Positions 1-6,388 of a DNA stretch of 6,874 nucleotides are shown piece after piece (the first letter of the stretch is position 1; each line of letters starts with the position of its first letter). Under the pieces are notes generated by a model. It made no database searches, was not told the DNA's origin, and saw only the letters and a program-made list of their open reading frames with translations. The position numbers were made by a program, and so were the translations under genes. The stretch lies in the NCBI GenBank assembly GCA_029261905.1, contig JAJDAM010000294.1, positions 1-6,874 of the forward strand. The letters are read 5' to 3'. Origin of the DNA: Deltaproteobacteria bacterium (GTDB lineage Bacteria; Myxococcota_A; UBA9160; SMWR01).

Positions 1-759
1 AGCGACGAGCAGGCCACCCCCCATGTCCGCGACGGTGAGATCCTGCTTCCGCGTCACGCCGAGCCATCGATTCGTGGGTGCCCGGAGGAATCGAATCTGC
101 TTTTCTCCGTCTCTCGCCTCGTAACCACCTCGCACAGAGAGCTCGGGGTGGATCCAACTGCCGGGCGCCTCCGGCGCGTCCAGCGCATCGTACGGGCGCA
201 GTTGTGCCTCGGCGAAGAATCCGGTCCGGTCGCGAAAGAAGCGGTCGTCCCGGTCGCTTCGGTCACGGAAAACCAACCCCGGTCCCTGTGTATTCGGAAA
301 CAGCCGCAGCTGCTCGGTCCGAATCCGCCGGTAGGAGACATCGAAGTCGAATCCCGCGAGGCGGGTCAGTGCGTCGAGCCTCTGGTTGAAGAAGGGTTCT
401 TGGATTTCGGAGCCGGAGACGCCGAGATTCGACGTCGGACTGTGCAGTCGCGACTGAACGATCGCTGTCTGTCCACGGAACAAGTCGAAGGCCGCTTCGC
501 GAATCCCGAGCTGGAACGGGACATCACTCCCCTTGTTCGGTGTGAACTCGTACTGATCGAACCAACCGCCGACTGCATTGTCGTCTTCGGGGGACGGAAT
601 CTGTGTGTACTGCCCGATCGCCGTCAGCGACCACGCGCTGTGCACCTCGCCGGGGAGGGTCGGCACACTTCGGGGTTCGGCGTCGGCGAAGCCGGGAGCG
701 GCCAACCACAACAGCGTGCCACCCATCGCGGCAAGGAGACGACCCATCGATGTGGTCAT
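1..759 (-). CDS. Probable MtrB/PioB-like outer-membrane beta-barrel (porin of the cytochrome conduit), 3' end cut by window edge
   Basis: The frame beginning with the ATG at 759 stays open for 253 codons to the window edge, with no stop. Its ATG overlaps the stop of the upstream decaheme gene (ATGA, 756-759), which implies translational coupling. GAGGA lies only about one base before the ATG, so coupling probably drives initiation; in-frame ATGs at 747 and 726 are alternatives. Residues 1-27 form a signal peptide (MGRLLAAMGGTLLWLAAPGF, then A-D-A before the predicted cleavage). The mature part contains no cysteine. It has many short stretches with aromatic and charged residues alternating (for example FDFDVSYRRIRTEQLRLF), typical of amphipathic outer-membrane strands. 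The MtrB role, a sheath through the outer membrane holding the periplasmic cytochrome, is inferred mainly from its place behind two decaheme genes. MtrB-type porins are roughly 650-700 residues, so about two thirds of the protein would lie outside. Another outer-membrane channel is possible. Confidence 0.72.
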   Translation of the reverse strand, partial: MTTSMGRLLAAMGGTLLWLAAPGFADAEPRSVPTLPGEVHSAWSLTAIGQYTQIPSPEDDNAVGGWFDQYEFTPNKGSDVPFQLGIREAAFDLFRGQTAIVQSRLHSPTSNLGVSGSEIQEPFFNQRLDALTRLAGFDFDVSYRRIRTEQLRLFPNTQGPGLVFRDRSDRDDRFFRDRTGFFAEAQLRPYDALDAPEAPGSWIHPELSVRGGYEARDGEKQIRFLRAPTNRWLGVTRKQDLTVADMGGGLLVA

Positions 760-1667
760 TTCCTCAAATGCGGGTCCGCGTAGGAGCCATGGACCGCATT
801 GTGGCAATCCGTGCAGGCGGTCGTGAACGCGTAGGGTTGGTGGATCGCACCGGCGATCGGGAGTGTGTGACAGGAGATGCAGGCCGCAGGCTGGCTCGTC
901 TCGAGCAGGAAGTCTGCGCTGGCTCCGTGTGGGGTGTGACAGTATCCGCAATCCTCGGTGACGGGGGGGTGCTGGTAGATCCACGGCCCACCCACCTCCT
1001 GGTGACAATCCAGGCAGAGCTGGGTACGGGCTCCCAGCGTATTCATCCGGCTTTCGTGGGCGGAGTGGCAGTCTGTACAGCTCAGCATGCCCTCGCGGAC
1101 CGGGTGATGAGAGGGAAGGTCGAGCTGGGCCCTCACCTCGGGATGACAACTAACGCACATCCGGCTGGTGGCGTCCGCTCGTGGCATCACCGCTTGGTGT
1201 AAATCGTCAACCTGACGCAGATTGAAGGGTTCGCGGTTGTGGACGTCGTGGCAGTCACTGCAGATCACCTCCGAGCGGGCGTGCGGCGAGGTCGTCCATC
1301 CCAGCAGCGTCTTGGAACCGGTCTGGTGACAGGCCGCGCAGTCCTCGCTGCCCGGATACCGGATGTCCGTGGCCAGGGCGGTGTACTCGTGCTGCTGACC
1401 GGGGCCATGGCACGCCTCGCAATCCGGATGCGCTGCGTTGGCCACGAAGTGCCCCGCAAACGAGTCATGACAGTCGTAGCAGCGCTCCGGCCCGATTCGA
1501 TCTCCGGCTTCCGCCACCGGCTCGATTCGGTGGTATCCGGTCGGCTCCGGCAGCGACCACTGCCCCACGCAGGCGAACAGTCCACCGAGCAGCAGGTACA
1601 CCAGCTTGCGCGCCGGGCGACGCGAATGAAGTTGCCGTTCCACGCCCGAGGACCCGCCTTCGTCCAT
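756..1667 (-). CDS. Periplasmic decaheme c-type cytochrome, MtrA/DmsE-like
   Basis: The 303-residue protein has ten CXXCH heme-c sites, with first cysteines at residues 63, 83, 110, 136, 171, 197, 218, 240, 263 and 285. They are spread evenly, with many extra histidines to serve as distal ligands. Size, ten hemes and the C-terminal HGSYADPH segment fit the MtrA/DmsE decaheme family. In that family the protein forms a heme wire in the periplasm and inside the MtrB barrel, linking inner-membrane quinol oxidation to the surface cytochrome. The N-terminus is R/K-rich (residues 11-21), then hydrophobic (LVYLLLGGLFAC, 22-33). The L-F-A-C at 30-33 could be a degenerate lipobox or part of an uncleaved anchor. 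The ATG at 1667 is preceded by GGGAG with a 4-base spacer. The gene starts 28 bases after the upstream cytochrome and overlaps the downstream barrel gene by 4 bases. The family call is strong; direction of electron flow cannot be told from sequence. Confidence 0.93.
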   Translation of the reverse strand: MDEGGSSGVERQLHSRRPARKLVYLLLGGLFACVGQWSLPEPTGYHRIEPVAEAGDRIGPERCYDCHDSFAGHFVANAAHPDCEACHGPGQQHEYTALATDIRYPGSEDCAACHQTGSKTLLGWTTSPHARSEVICSDCHDVHNREPFNLRQVDDLHQAVMPRADATSRMCVSCHPEVRAQLDLPSHHPVREGMLSCTDCHSAHESRMNTLGARTQLCLDCHQEVGGPWIYQHPPVTEDCGYCHTPHGASADFLLETSQPAACISCHTLPIAGAIHQPYAFTTACTDCHNAVHGSYADPHLRK

Positions 1668-1695
1668 CTCACTCCCGAATTCGCCAGGCGGGAAG

Positions 1696-3912
1696 CTACC
1701 GGTGCAGCCGCCGGCGCGCGAGCAGGCCCAAAAGGCTCAGTGCGGTGGCTGCCAGCAGCTGGGCATCCGGCTCCGGTACCGTCGCAATCTCTGAATCGAG
1801 CGAGCCGAAGGTCCCACCGAAGGCCACCATGTGACTCGTGGCTCGCTGCGTGTCGTGACAAGACGAGCAGACCGACGTAACGGGCGAGAGGTTCAGGTCG
1901 TCCTCCGGATCCAGGACGTCGAGCCCGGTATCGTTTGTCGACGGCAGGGTTCTCGCCGCGACATCGGTACTGTACGTGCCGGGATTGTGGCACGTCAGAC
2001 AGTTCATCGAGTTCCCGATGAAGTTCACCGTGCTGTAGTCGTGAGCATTCCCGCCGAAGCCGTAGATGACTACGGGATCTTCCAGATCCCCGCCCATGTG
2101 GATCTGGTGGATCATCCGCTTCATGTCGATCGACTCTTCGGCCTTCCCGTCGAGCGCCATGGCGGGATCGGCCGGTCGCCGGTTGATGTCCGTCGCGTCG
2201 GGGTTGTGGCAGTGCACGCAGACCTGCATCTCACTCGTGCGGTTGTTGCCGTGCAGAGCGAGGCCCGCGCCCGACGAATCGTGACAGGCATTGCACTTGT
2301 TGATGTCGACCACCGTGCGGCGCGCAACCAGAGGCGCGCGGGACTCGAGGTTGACGAACTGGGCGGGGCTCTTGACCGGAATCTGCACGTAGTTTCCATC
2401 CCCGAGGATGTTTGCGTTGGGGTGTCCCTCGAGGGACACGACCGCGGTCCCGAAGCCGAACGACGAGACGTCGACCACGATCCGATAGCTGCCCGTTCCG
2501 AGATCGGTGACCGCATTGCCGATGTCGAGCGCGTTCGTGATCACCGGCTGTGCGGGCCCCCTCCCACTCCCTTCGTTGGTGTAATCCTCGGTCGACCAGG
2601 CCACGTTGAGGACGAGTCGGCCCCCGTTGGTCCACTGCGGCGCGGTCGCCAGATTCATCTTCTGGCCGCTGCGCGTGACCGAATAATCGACGGTGAGCGT
2701 TTCGGCGACGCGGTCGAACGTGGCGCTCTCGATCACGATACCGTTGCCCGCACCGCGATAGAGCGCGCCCTCCTGCGAGCGAGCCAAGCCCTGGTGGACC
2801 GTCGCCACCGGGCGCAGGGCCGGCGTGGACACCCCTTCAGCCGGATGGCAATTGGAGCAGAAGGTGTTCGTGAGCTGCTGCCCGCCGGATCCGTGATTCT
2901 CGCCCGTTGCGAAGTTCACATCGTCGTGGCAGGAGCCGCACGCCTCCAGGCTCGGCTCCGTCTTCCAGTTGTCCGCATCCACCGGACCGGCCATGTGGCA
3001 CGACGTGCAGTTGTCGATGTCGCGTGTGAAGTTGACGTTGTCGAACTCCCCTTCGAGCCACTCCTGCGTGAGCTGCGAGCCGTAGTGGATCTTGTGGACC
3101 AGCGTCGTCATGCCGGTTTCAGGATTGCGATCGGGGTTGTGGCAGGTGACGCAGTACTCCACCTCGGTTCGCCCACCGTGCTCGCGGAGCCGCGTATCGC
3201 TCGTCACTCCGTGACAGCCATTGCAGGTATCGGTCCGGACGATGTCCCGGGTGAGGCTCGGCGGCGTCACGCAACCGTTCGCCATCACCAGATTGGCGTC
3301 GAAATCGCACCAGCCGTTGCTCGCCGGAATGTCGCCCGCGGAGATCTGGATGGCGGCGCGAAGGGTCTGCCCCGCCAGGACGGGGACGGTCGTGGGATCG
3401 AAGACGGCCGTGTATCGATACGAACCGCCACCGAGGGATTGAAACACGCCGCCTTCGGTGAAGCGCTCGTACCCGATCCGCTTCCATTCATTCGGATCTC
3501 CCGACTGATCCGGATCCATCGGGTCGGGGGGTTCGAGCACGGCAAGTGCGAAGCGACCGTCGGTCTCGAATACGTTGTCGACAGCAGCTCCGTTTTCGTT
3601 GGTGACGCCGAACTCGATGATGAAACTCGTCCCAGTCACGTCGACCAGAGTGGGTGCCACGTCGAGGCGCCTGTACCCGGAGATGCTCGCGGGACCGTCG
3701 GGATGGAGGTCGATGTAGTGCAGATCCTCGAAGTTGCTGTTGATGCCGACCGGGGCCTGCTCACCCAGCGCATGGCAGCCGATGCAGCTCTCGACCGACG
3801 GACCCTGACTCTGCGCGCCGGCATCGGCTGCGAGGATCCAGGCCAACACTGAGAGAATGGTCATCATGGCAACCCGAAACGAAGTGGTCACGGTCGAAAT
3901 CTGCGTAGTCAT
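1696..3912 (-). CDS. Extracellular decaheme cytochrome, OmcA/MtrC-like, with C-terminal PEP-CTERM sorting signal
   Basis: The 738-residue protein opens with a Sec signal peptide (hydrophobic core MMTILSVLAWILAADAGA, cleavage likely before QSQ). No cysteine follows for lipidation. Ten CXXCH sites have first cysteines at residues 43, 230, 254, 302, 325, 352, 540, 565, 638 and 682. They group as one N-terminal site, a five-heme module (230-356), a beta-rich heme-free stretch (about 370-530) and a four-heme module (540-686). The alternation of beta domains and heme modules, plus CHNPD and H-K/Q-IH segments, matches the OmcA/MtrC family, which passes electrons to extracellular acceptors. Cys202 and Cys214 are outside heme sites and may form a disulfide. 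The tail (712-738) is VPEP, a hydrophobic helix, then RRRLHR, an exosortase signal. The ATG at 3912 was chosen because GAGG lies 11 bases upstream. ATG 3921 (GAGG only 2 bases away) and TTG 3933 are alternatives. First gene of a three-gene operon. Confidence 0.93.
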   Translation of the reverse strand: MTTQISTVTTSFRVAMMTILSVLAWILAADAGAQSQGPSVESCIGCHALGEQAPVGINSNFEDLHYIDLHPDGPASISGYRRLDVAPTLVDVTGTSFIIEFGVTNENGAAVDNVFETDGRFALAVLEPPDPMDPDQSGDPNEWKRIGYERFTEGGVFQSLGGGSYRYTAVFDPTTVPVLAGQTLRAAIQISAGDIPASNGWCDFDANLVMANGCVTPPSLTRDIVRTDTCNGCHGVTSDTRLREHGGRTEVEYCVTCHNPDRNPETGMTTLVHKIHYGSQLTQEWLEGEFDNVNFTRDIDNCTSCHMAGPVDADNWKTEPSLEACGSCHDDVNFATGENHGSGGQQLTNTFCSNCHPAEGVSTPALRPVATVHQGLARSQEGALYRGAGNGIVIESATFDRVAETLTVDYSVTRSGQKMNLATAPQWTNGGRLVLNVAWSTEDYTNEGSGRGPAQPVITNALDIGNAVTDLGTGSYRIVVDVSSFGFGTAVVSLEGHPNANILGDGNYVQIPVKSPAQFVNLESRAPLVARRTVVDINKCNACHDSSGAGLALHGNNRTSEMQVCVHCHNPDATDINRRPADPAMALDGKAEESIDMKRMIHQIHMGGDLEDPVVIYGFGGNAHDYSTVNFIGNSMNCLTCHNPGTYSTDVAARTLPSTNDTGLDVLDPEDDLNLSPVTSVCSSCHDTQRATSHMVAFGGTFGSLDSEIATVPEPDAQLLAATALSLLGLLARRRLHR
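1699..1779 (-). other. PEP-CTERM sorting signal of the decaheme cytochrome
   Basis: This segment encodes the last 27 residues: V-P-E-P, then a hydrophobic stretch (LLAATALSLLGLLA), then a basic end (RRRLHR). The three-part layout is the known PEP-CTERM signal recognised by exosortases, which remove the tail at the inner membrane while the protein is exported. It directly follows the last heme module with only a short linker. Confidence 0.9.
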
Positions 3913-4185
3913 TTCAGTCATATCCTCAATCAAATCATGCGACGGCTTGGACGTCGATACTCCACACTACAGTGAACCTGGGAAGCACGTACGGATTTCC
4001 CGGCTCTTTCTCTCTTTCTTCCGCAAGATCGATGCCATCGGGTAGCTTGTTGCGACGCCGCACACCGTCGCAGGTGAGGCCTATTGTCGCGGACGACTGC
4101 CAAAGTGTGTCCCAGTGTCCCTTTTGATTCGAGATCGAACCAACCACGCGGCACGAACGTTTCCTCGTGTAGTACAGTCATCGGT
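3913..4185. other. Divergent intergenic region between the cytochrome operon and the NHL/PEP-CTERM gene
   Basis: This 273-base stretch should carry the promoters of both flanking units. I see no convincing -35/-10 pair for either direction. It contains a 19-base uninterrupted polypyrimidine tract on the plus strand (4004-4022) and a perfect 7-bp inverted repeat (4051-4057 and 4066-4072). GAGG at 4076-4079 stands 4 bases before a TTG (4084) that is in frame with the plus-strand gene. If that TTG is the true start, this region shrinks to 3913-4083. Short open frames here show no coding character. Confidence 0.6.
4051..4072. repeat. 7-bp perfect inverted repeat in divergent promoter region
   Basis: TGCGACG at 4051-4057 is matched by CGTCGCA at 4066-4072, with 8 bases between. 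It could be an operator for a dimeric regulator serving either divergent gene, or an RNA hairpin upstream of the plus-strand gene. A 7-bp match in GC-rich DNA can arise by chance, so the functional reading is tentative. Confidence 0.35.
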
Positions 4186-6279
4186 GTGCGACTCATTGAA
4201 TCGTCGCGCTGGACTACGGTTTTCGTCGTCGGGGCCTGGATTCTCCTCTATCCCACCGCAGGGACCGCCCAAGTCACAGTCATCCTCGACTCGGCGGGGG
4301 ACGGGGCCGGAAACGTGCTCAACGGACCAAGCGGGGTCACGGCCGATGCGAATGGCAACGTGTATGTGACCGGGAAATTGTCAGACAACGCGTTTCGAGT
4401 CACGCCAAGCGGTTCGATCTTCGAGATCATCGACGCTTTGGGCGATCTCGCCGGCAATGCGTTGAGCGACCCGAGAGGAATCACGACGGGCGCGGACGGC
4501 CACGTGTATCTCGCTGCCCTCGCCAATGCCTTCGAAATCACGCCGAGCGGGACGATCACCGAGATCATCGATTCGAGCGGTGACGGCGCCGGAAATCCCT
4601 TCGCTGGTGGAAGCCATGTAGCCGTCCATTCCGATGGGACGGTCTACGTGGCCGGCTGGAACGACAGCGTCTTCGCAATTTCGCCGGCGGGAACGATTAC
4701 CGAGGTCGTGGGTCGCTTCGATCCCCCACCGCCGCTGCTGCTGCACCTGACTGGGCTTGCACTCGACGCAGACAAGAACGTCTACGTGAGCACTGACAAC
4801 GGGTATGCGGTACTTCGTGTCTCCCCCGTCGGTACGCTGTCCGTTGCGATTCCATTCACTGGCGCCGGTTTCTCGAAACACCTGTCGGATCCCGAAGATG
4901 TCGCCGTGGATGCAAGTGGCAACGTGTACGTCGTTGGCGGTTATTCAGACAATGCTCTCAAGCTCACCCCTGCCGGAACGATCACGGAGATCATCGATGC
5001 CTCGGGCGACGGTTTGGGGAACGCGCTCGACCAACCGCGCGGCATAGCCGTCGACGCCAGCGAAAGAGTATTCGTCACTGGGAGCGCCTCGGACAACGTA
5101 TTCATGGTCTCTCCCGATGGGGCGATCACCGAAATCATGGACGCATCGGGAGACGGTGGTGCGAATGTCTTCGATTTCCCCAGCTCCATCGCAGCAGATG
5201 CGGACGGCAACGTGTTCGTCATCGGGTCAAGCAAGGTGTTCAAGGTCGCCGTCGGGCTCCCGGTCTGCAACGACGGCATCGACAACGACAGCGATGGCCT
5301 GACCGACTTTCCCGACGACCCTGGCTGTGAGAGGTATGCGAGCGACATCGAGAACCCGCCCTGCGACGATGGGATCGACAATGATCTGGATTCTCTGACG
5401 GACTTCGGCGCCGACCCCGGTTGCGCGAGTGGGCATGCGAGCCTCGAGAACCCACAATGCGACGACGGCAGCGACAATGATCTCGACGGCCTTGCTGACT
5501 TCGCGAACGACCTCGAATGCTCGTCCGCGTCCGATGATTCCGAACTCAGCTTCGATCGGAATTGGACTGGATCACTCGGATTCAAAATCGGCGCGCTTCC
5601 GCCGTTGGTTCTGACGGGTGCGGGCGTTGCGGTCTTCTCGGGACCACTCGCGACTCCCGGCGAAATGCGGCTCTCCGGTGGCGTCCACGGCATCGGGATC
5701 GCCCCCGTCACCGACCCTGAACTCGCTGCGCTCGTCCCCAGCTTCTTCCTGGAGGCCTCACTGGGCGCAGGGACATTGGGGCCATTGCTCGGAACGGCGG
5801 CGTTCACGCAACCGGTGGTTCCGGTGCGCGGAATCATGTTCGTGTGTCTGGTGGTCGCCGGTTGTAGCAGCAACATCCCATTGAACCTGACCACTCAAAC
5901 GGGATCGACCGGTGTCGGGGCGGGCGGCGGCGTCATCACCGAATCACGTCCACCGCTTCGAATGTCGCTGCAGGCAGACGCGTGGACCTTGGGCGCCGCC
6001 ACGCTCACGACGCAGACGGCAAATGGGGCGCTGGCGACCGCCATGCAAAGCGGATTCATCCACTCGCTGGCTTCGTCCTCCGTATTGACTCCGCTGGGGT
6101 CGATCCAATTGATCTCTCCCGTGCAGATTGCTACGACGGGGTTTCCGGGAAACCATGAGAAGATCGCGCTGTTCACGACGCTCACGCTGCGCTTCGTTCC
6201 AGAGCCTTCCGCGTTGCTCTTCCTCGCAGCGGGCGGACTGACATTGGCATTGCTCAATCGAAAAAGGCTGCGCAAGTAG
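4186..6279 (+). CDS. Secreted NHL-repeat beta-propeller protein with calcium-type repeats and PEP-CTERM tail
   Basis: From GTG 4186 the protein has 697 residues. Residues 1-28 form a signal peptide (core TTVFVVGAWILLYPTAGTAQ). Residues 30-356 hold seven NHL-like repeats of about 47 residues. Their pattern is E-I-I-D-x-S-G-D-G-x-G-N, then GI-A-V-D-A-x-G-N-V-Y-V, then S-P-x-G-T-I; together they should close into a beta-propeller. Residues 361-456 hold three 32-residue Cys/Asp-rich repeats. Residues about 457-670 are a Gly/Thr/Leu-rich, probably beta-rich domain I do not recognise. The tail (671-697) is VPEP, a hydrophobic helix and RKRLRK, a PEP-CTERM exosortase signal. The protein is therefore exported and surface-sorted. 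Its ligand is unknown, and NHL propellers usually bind proteins or glycans rather than catalyse. GTG 4186 gives a normal signal peptide but lacks a good ribosome site. TTG 4084 has GAGG 4 bases before it but would add 34 residues ahead of the signal. The gene faces away from the cytochrome operon. Confidence 0.88.
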   Translation: MRLIESSRWTTVFVVGAWILLYPTAGTAQVTVILDSAGDGAGNVLNGPSGVTADANGNVYVTGKLSDNAFRVTPSGSIFEIIDALGDLAGNALSDPRGITTGADGHVYLAALANAFEITPSGTITEIIDSSGDGAGNPFAGGSHVAVHSDGTVYVAGWNDSVFAISPAGTITEVVGRFDPPPPLLLHLTGLALDADKNVYVSTDNGYAVLRVSPVGTLSVAIPFTGAGFSKHLSDPEDVAVDASGNVYVVGGYSDNALKLTPAGTITEIIDASGDGLGNALDQPRGIAVDASERVFVTGSASDNVFMVSPDGAITEIMDASGDGGANVFDFPSSIAADADGNVFVIGSSKVFKVAVGLPVCNDGIDNDSDGLTDFPDDPGCERYASDIENPPCDDGIDNDLDSLTDFGADPGCASGHASLENPQCDDGSDNDLDGLADFANDLECSSASDDSELSFDRNWTGSLGFKIGALPPLVLTGAGVAVFSGPLATPGEMRLSGGVHGIGIAPVTDPELAALVPSFFLEASLGAGTLGPLLGTAAFTQPVVPVRGIMFVCLVVAGCSSNIPLNLTTQTGSTGVGAGGGVITESRPPLRMSLQADAWTLGAATLTTQTANGALATAMQSGFIHSLASSSVLTPLGSIQLISPVQIATTGFPGNHEKIALFTTLTLRFVPEPSALLFLAAGGLTLALLNRKRLRK
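4273..5256 (+). repeat. Seven tandem NHL-like propeller repeats (coding)
   Basis: Seven diverged repeats of about 47 codons lie end to end. The E-I-I-D-x-S-G-D-G-x-G-N start and S-P-x-G-T-I end are best kept in repeats 2, 3, 6 and 7. Repeat 4 is the odd one, with a proline-rich insert (RFDPPPPLLLHL) in place of the G-D-G-x-G-N segment. The near-identical coding for T-I-T-E-I-I-D near 4552, 4978 and 5122 shows that the unit spread by duplication. Confidence 0.85.
5266..5553 (+). repeat. Three 32-residue Cys/Asp-rich calcium-type repeats (coding)
   Basis: Repeats start at 5266, 5362 and 5458, exactly 96 bases apart. Each reads C-(N/D)-D-G-(I/S)-D-N-D-x-D-x-L-x-D-F, then a D-x-x-C about 21 residues after the first Cys, and ends with an S-E-N-P-like linker. 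The dense Asp/Asn spacing resembles thrombospondin type 3-like calcium loops, and the two cysteines per unit could form a disulfide. They link the propeller to the C-terminal domain and may act as a rigid calcium-dependent stalk; that role is inference. Confidence 0.85.
6196..6276 (+). other. PEP-CTERM sorting signal of the NHL-repeat protein
   Basis: The segment encodes V-P-E-P, a hydrophobic run (ALLFLAAGGLTLALL) and a basic end (NRKRLRK). It has the same layout as the tail of the decaheme cytochrome, so both proteins are predicted substrates of an exosortase encoded elsewhere in the genome. Confidence 0.9.
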
Positions 6280-6291
6280 CGATCCAGCGCA

Positions 6292-6316
6292 CGAACGGCG
6301 ACGCTGGCTCCGTTCG
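6292..6316 (+). terminator. Weak hairpin downstream of the NHL/PEP-CTERM gene
   Basis: CGAACGG (6292-6298) pairs with CCGTTCG (6310-6316) around an 11-base loop, 12 bases after the stop codon. No T-run follows, so it is not a standard intrinsic terminator. It may still help to end or stabilise the transcript. The rest of the gap to the next gene shows nothing else except that gene's ribosome site. Confidence 0.25.
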
Positions 6317-6378
6317 CTTCGTCGTCGTTCGCACGCATACTTGAGGTCGGCGGCGCAATCCACTGCTCGCACCCCCAC

Positions 6379-6382
6379 GAGG
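6379..6382 (+). promoter_or_regulatory. Ribosome binding site of the acyl-CoA dehydrogenase gene
   Basis: GAGG stands 6 bases before the ATG at 6389, good Shine-Dalgarno spacing. It decides this start, since the protein also aligns with the family from its first residues. Confidence 0.7.
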
Positions 6383-6388
6383 TTTCCG

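Noticed and set aside
148..783. Plus-strand open frame (211 codons) at the left end
   Set aside because: It lies antisense to the barrel gene, which has a signal peptide, ATGA coupling and operon context. The plus frame has no recognisable domain.
1696..1840. Possible frameshift hiding a fifth heme site at the end of the surface cytochrome
   Set aside because: No CXXCH coding pattern is found in any minus-strand frame after the tenth site, and the PEP-CTERM tail is intact in the main frame.
1239..1993. Overlapping open frames on both strands around the cytochrome junction
   Set aside because: They are arginine-rich shadow frames of the two cytochrome genes, with no ribosome site or family resemblance.
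1831..3852. Long plus-strand open frame (673 codons) opposite the surface cytochrome
   Set aside because: Its R/V/H/D-rich, low-complexity composition is typical of antisense frames in GC-rich DNA. The minus strand there encodes ten CXXCH sites, a signal peptide and a PEP-CTERM tail.
3934..4185. Sigma-70 promoter candidates for the divergent genes (for example TTGGCA on the minus strand near 4097-4102)
   Set aside because: No partner -10 at acceptable spacing was found, so it is not reported as a promoter.
4273..5553. DNA repeats considered as a CRISPR or non-coding array
   Set aside because: The periods are multiples of three, the similarity is at protein level with synonymous differences, and the frame is open throughout.
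4941..5894. Minus-strand open frame (317 codons) opposite the NHL gene
   Set aside because: Its Ser/Pro-rich repeats are the mirror of the coding repeats on the plus strand. There is no signal peptide or domain, and the plus-strand product is far better supported.
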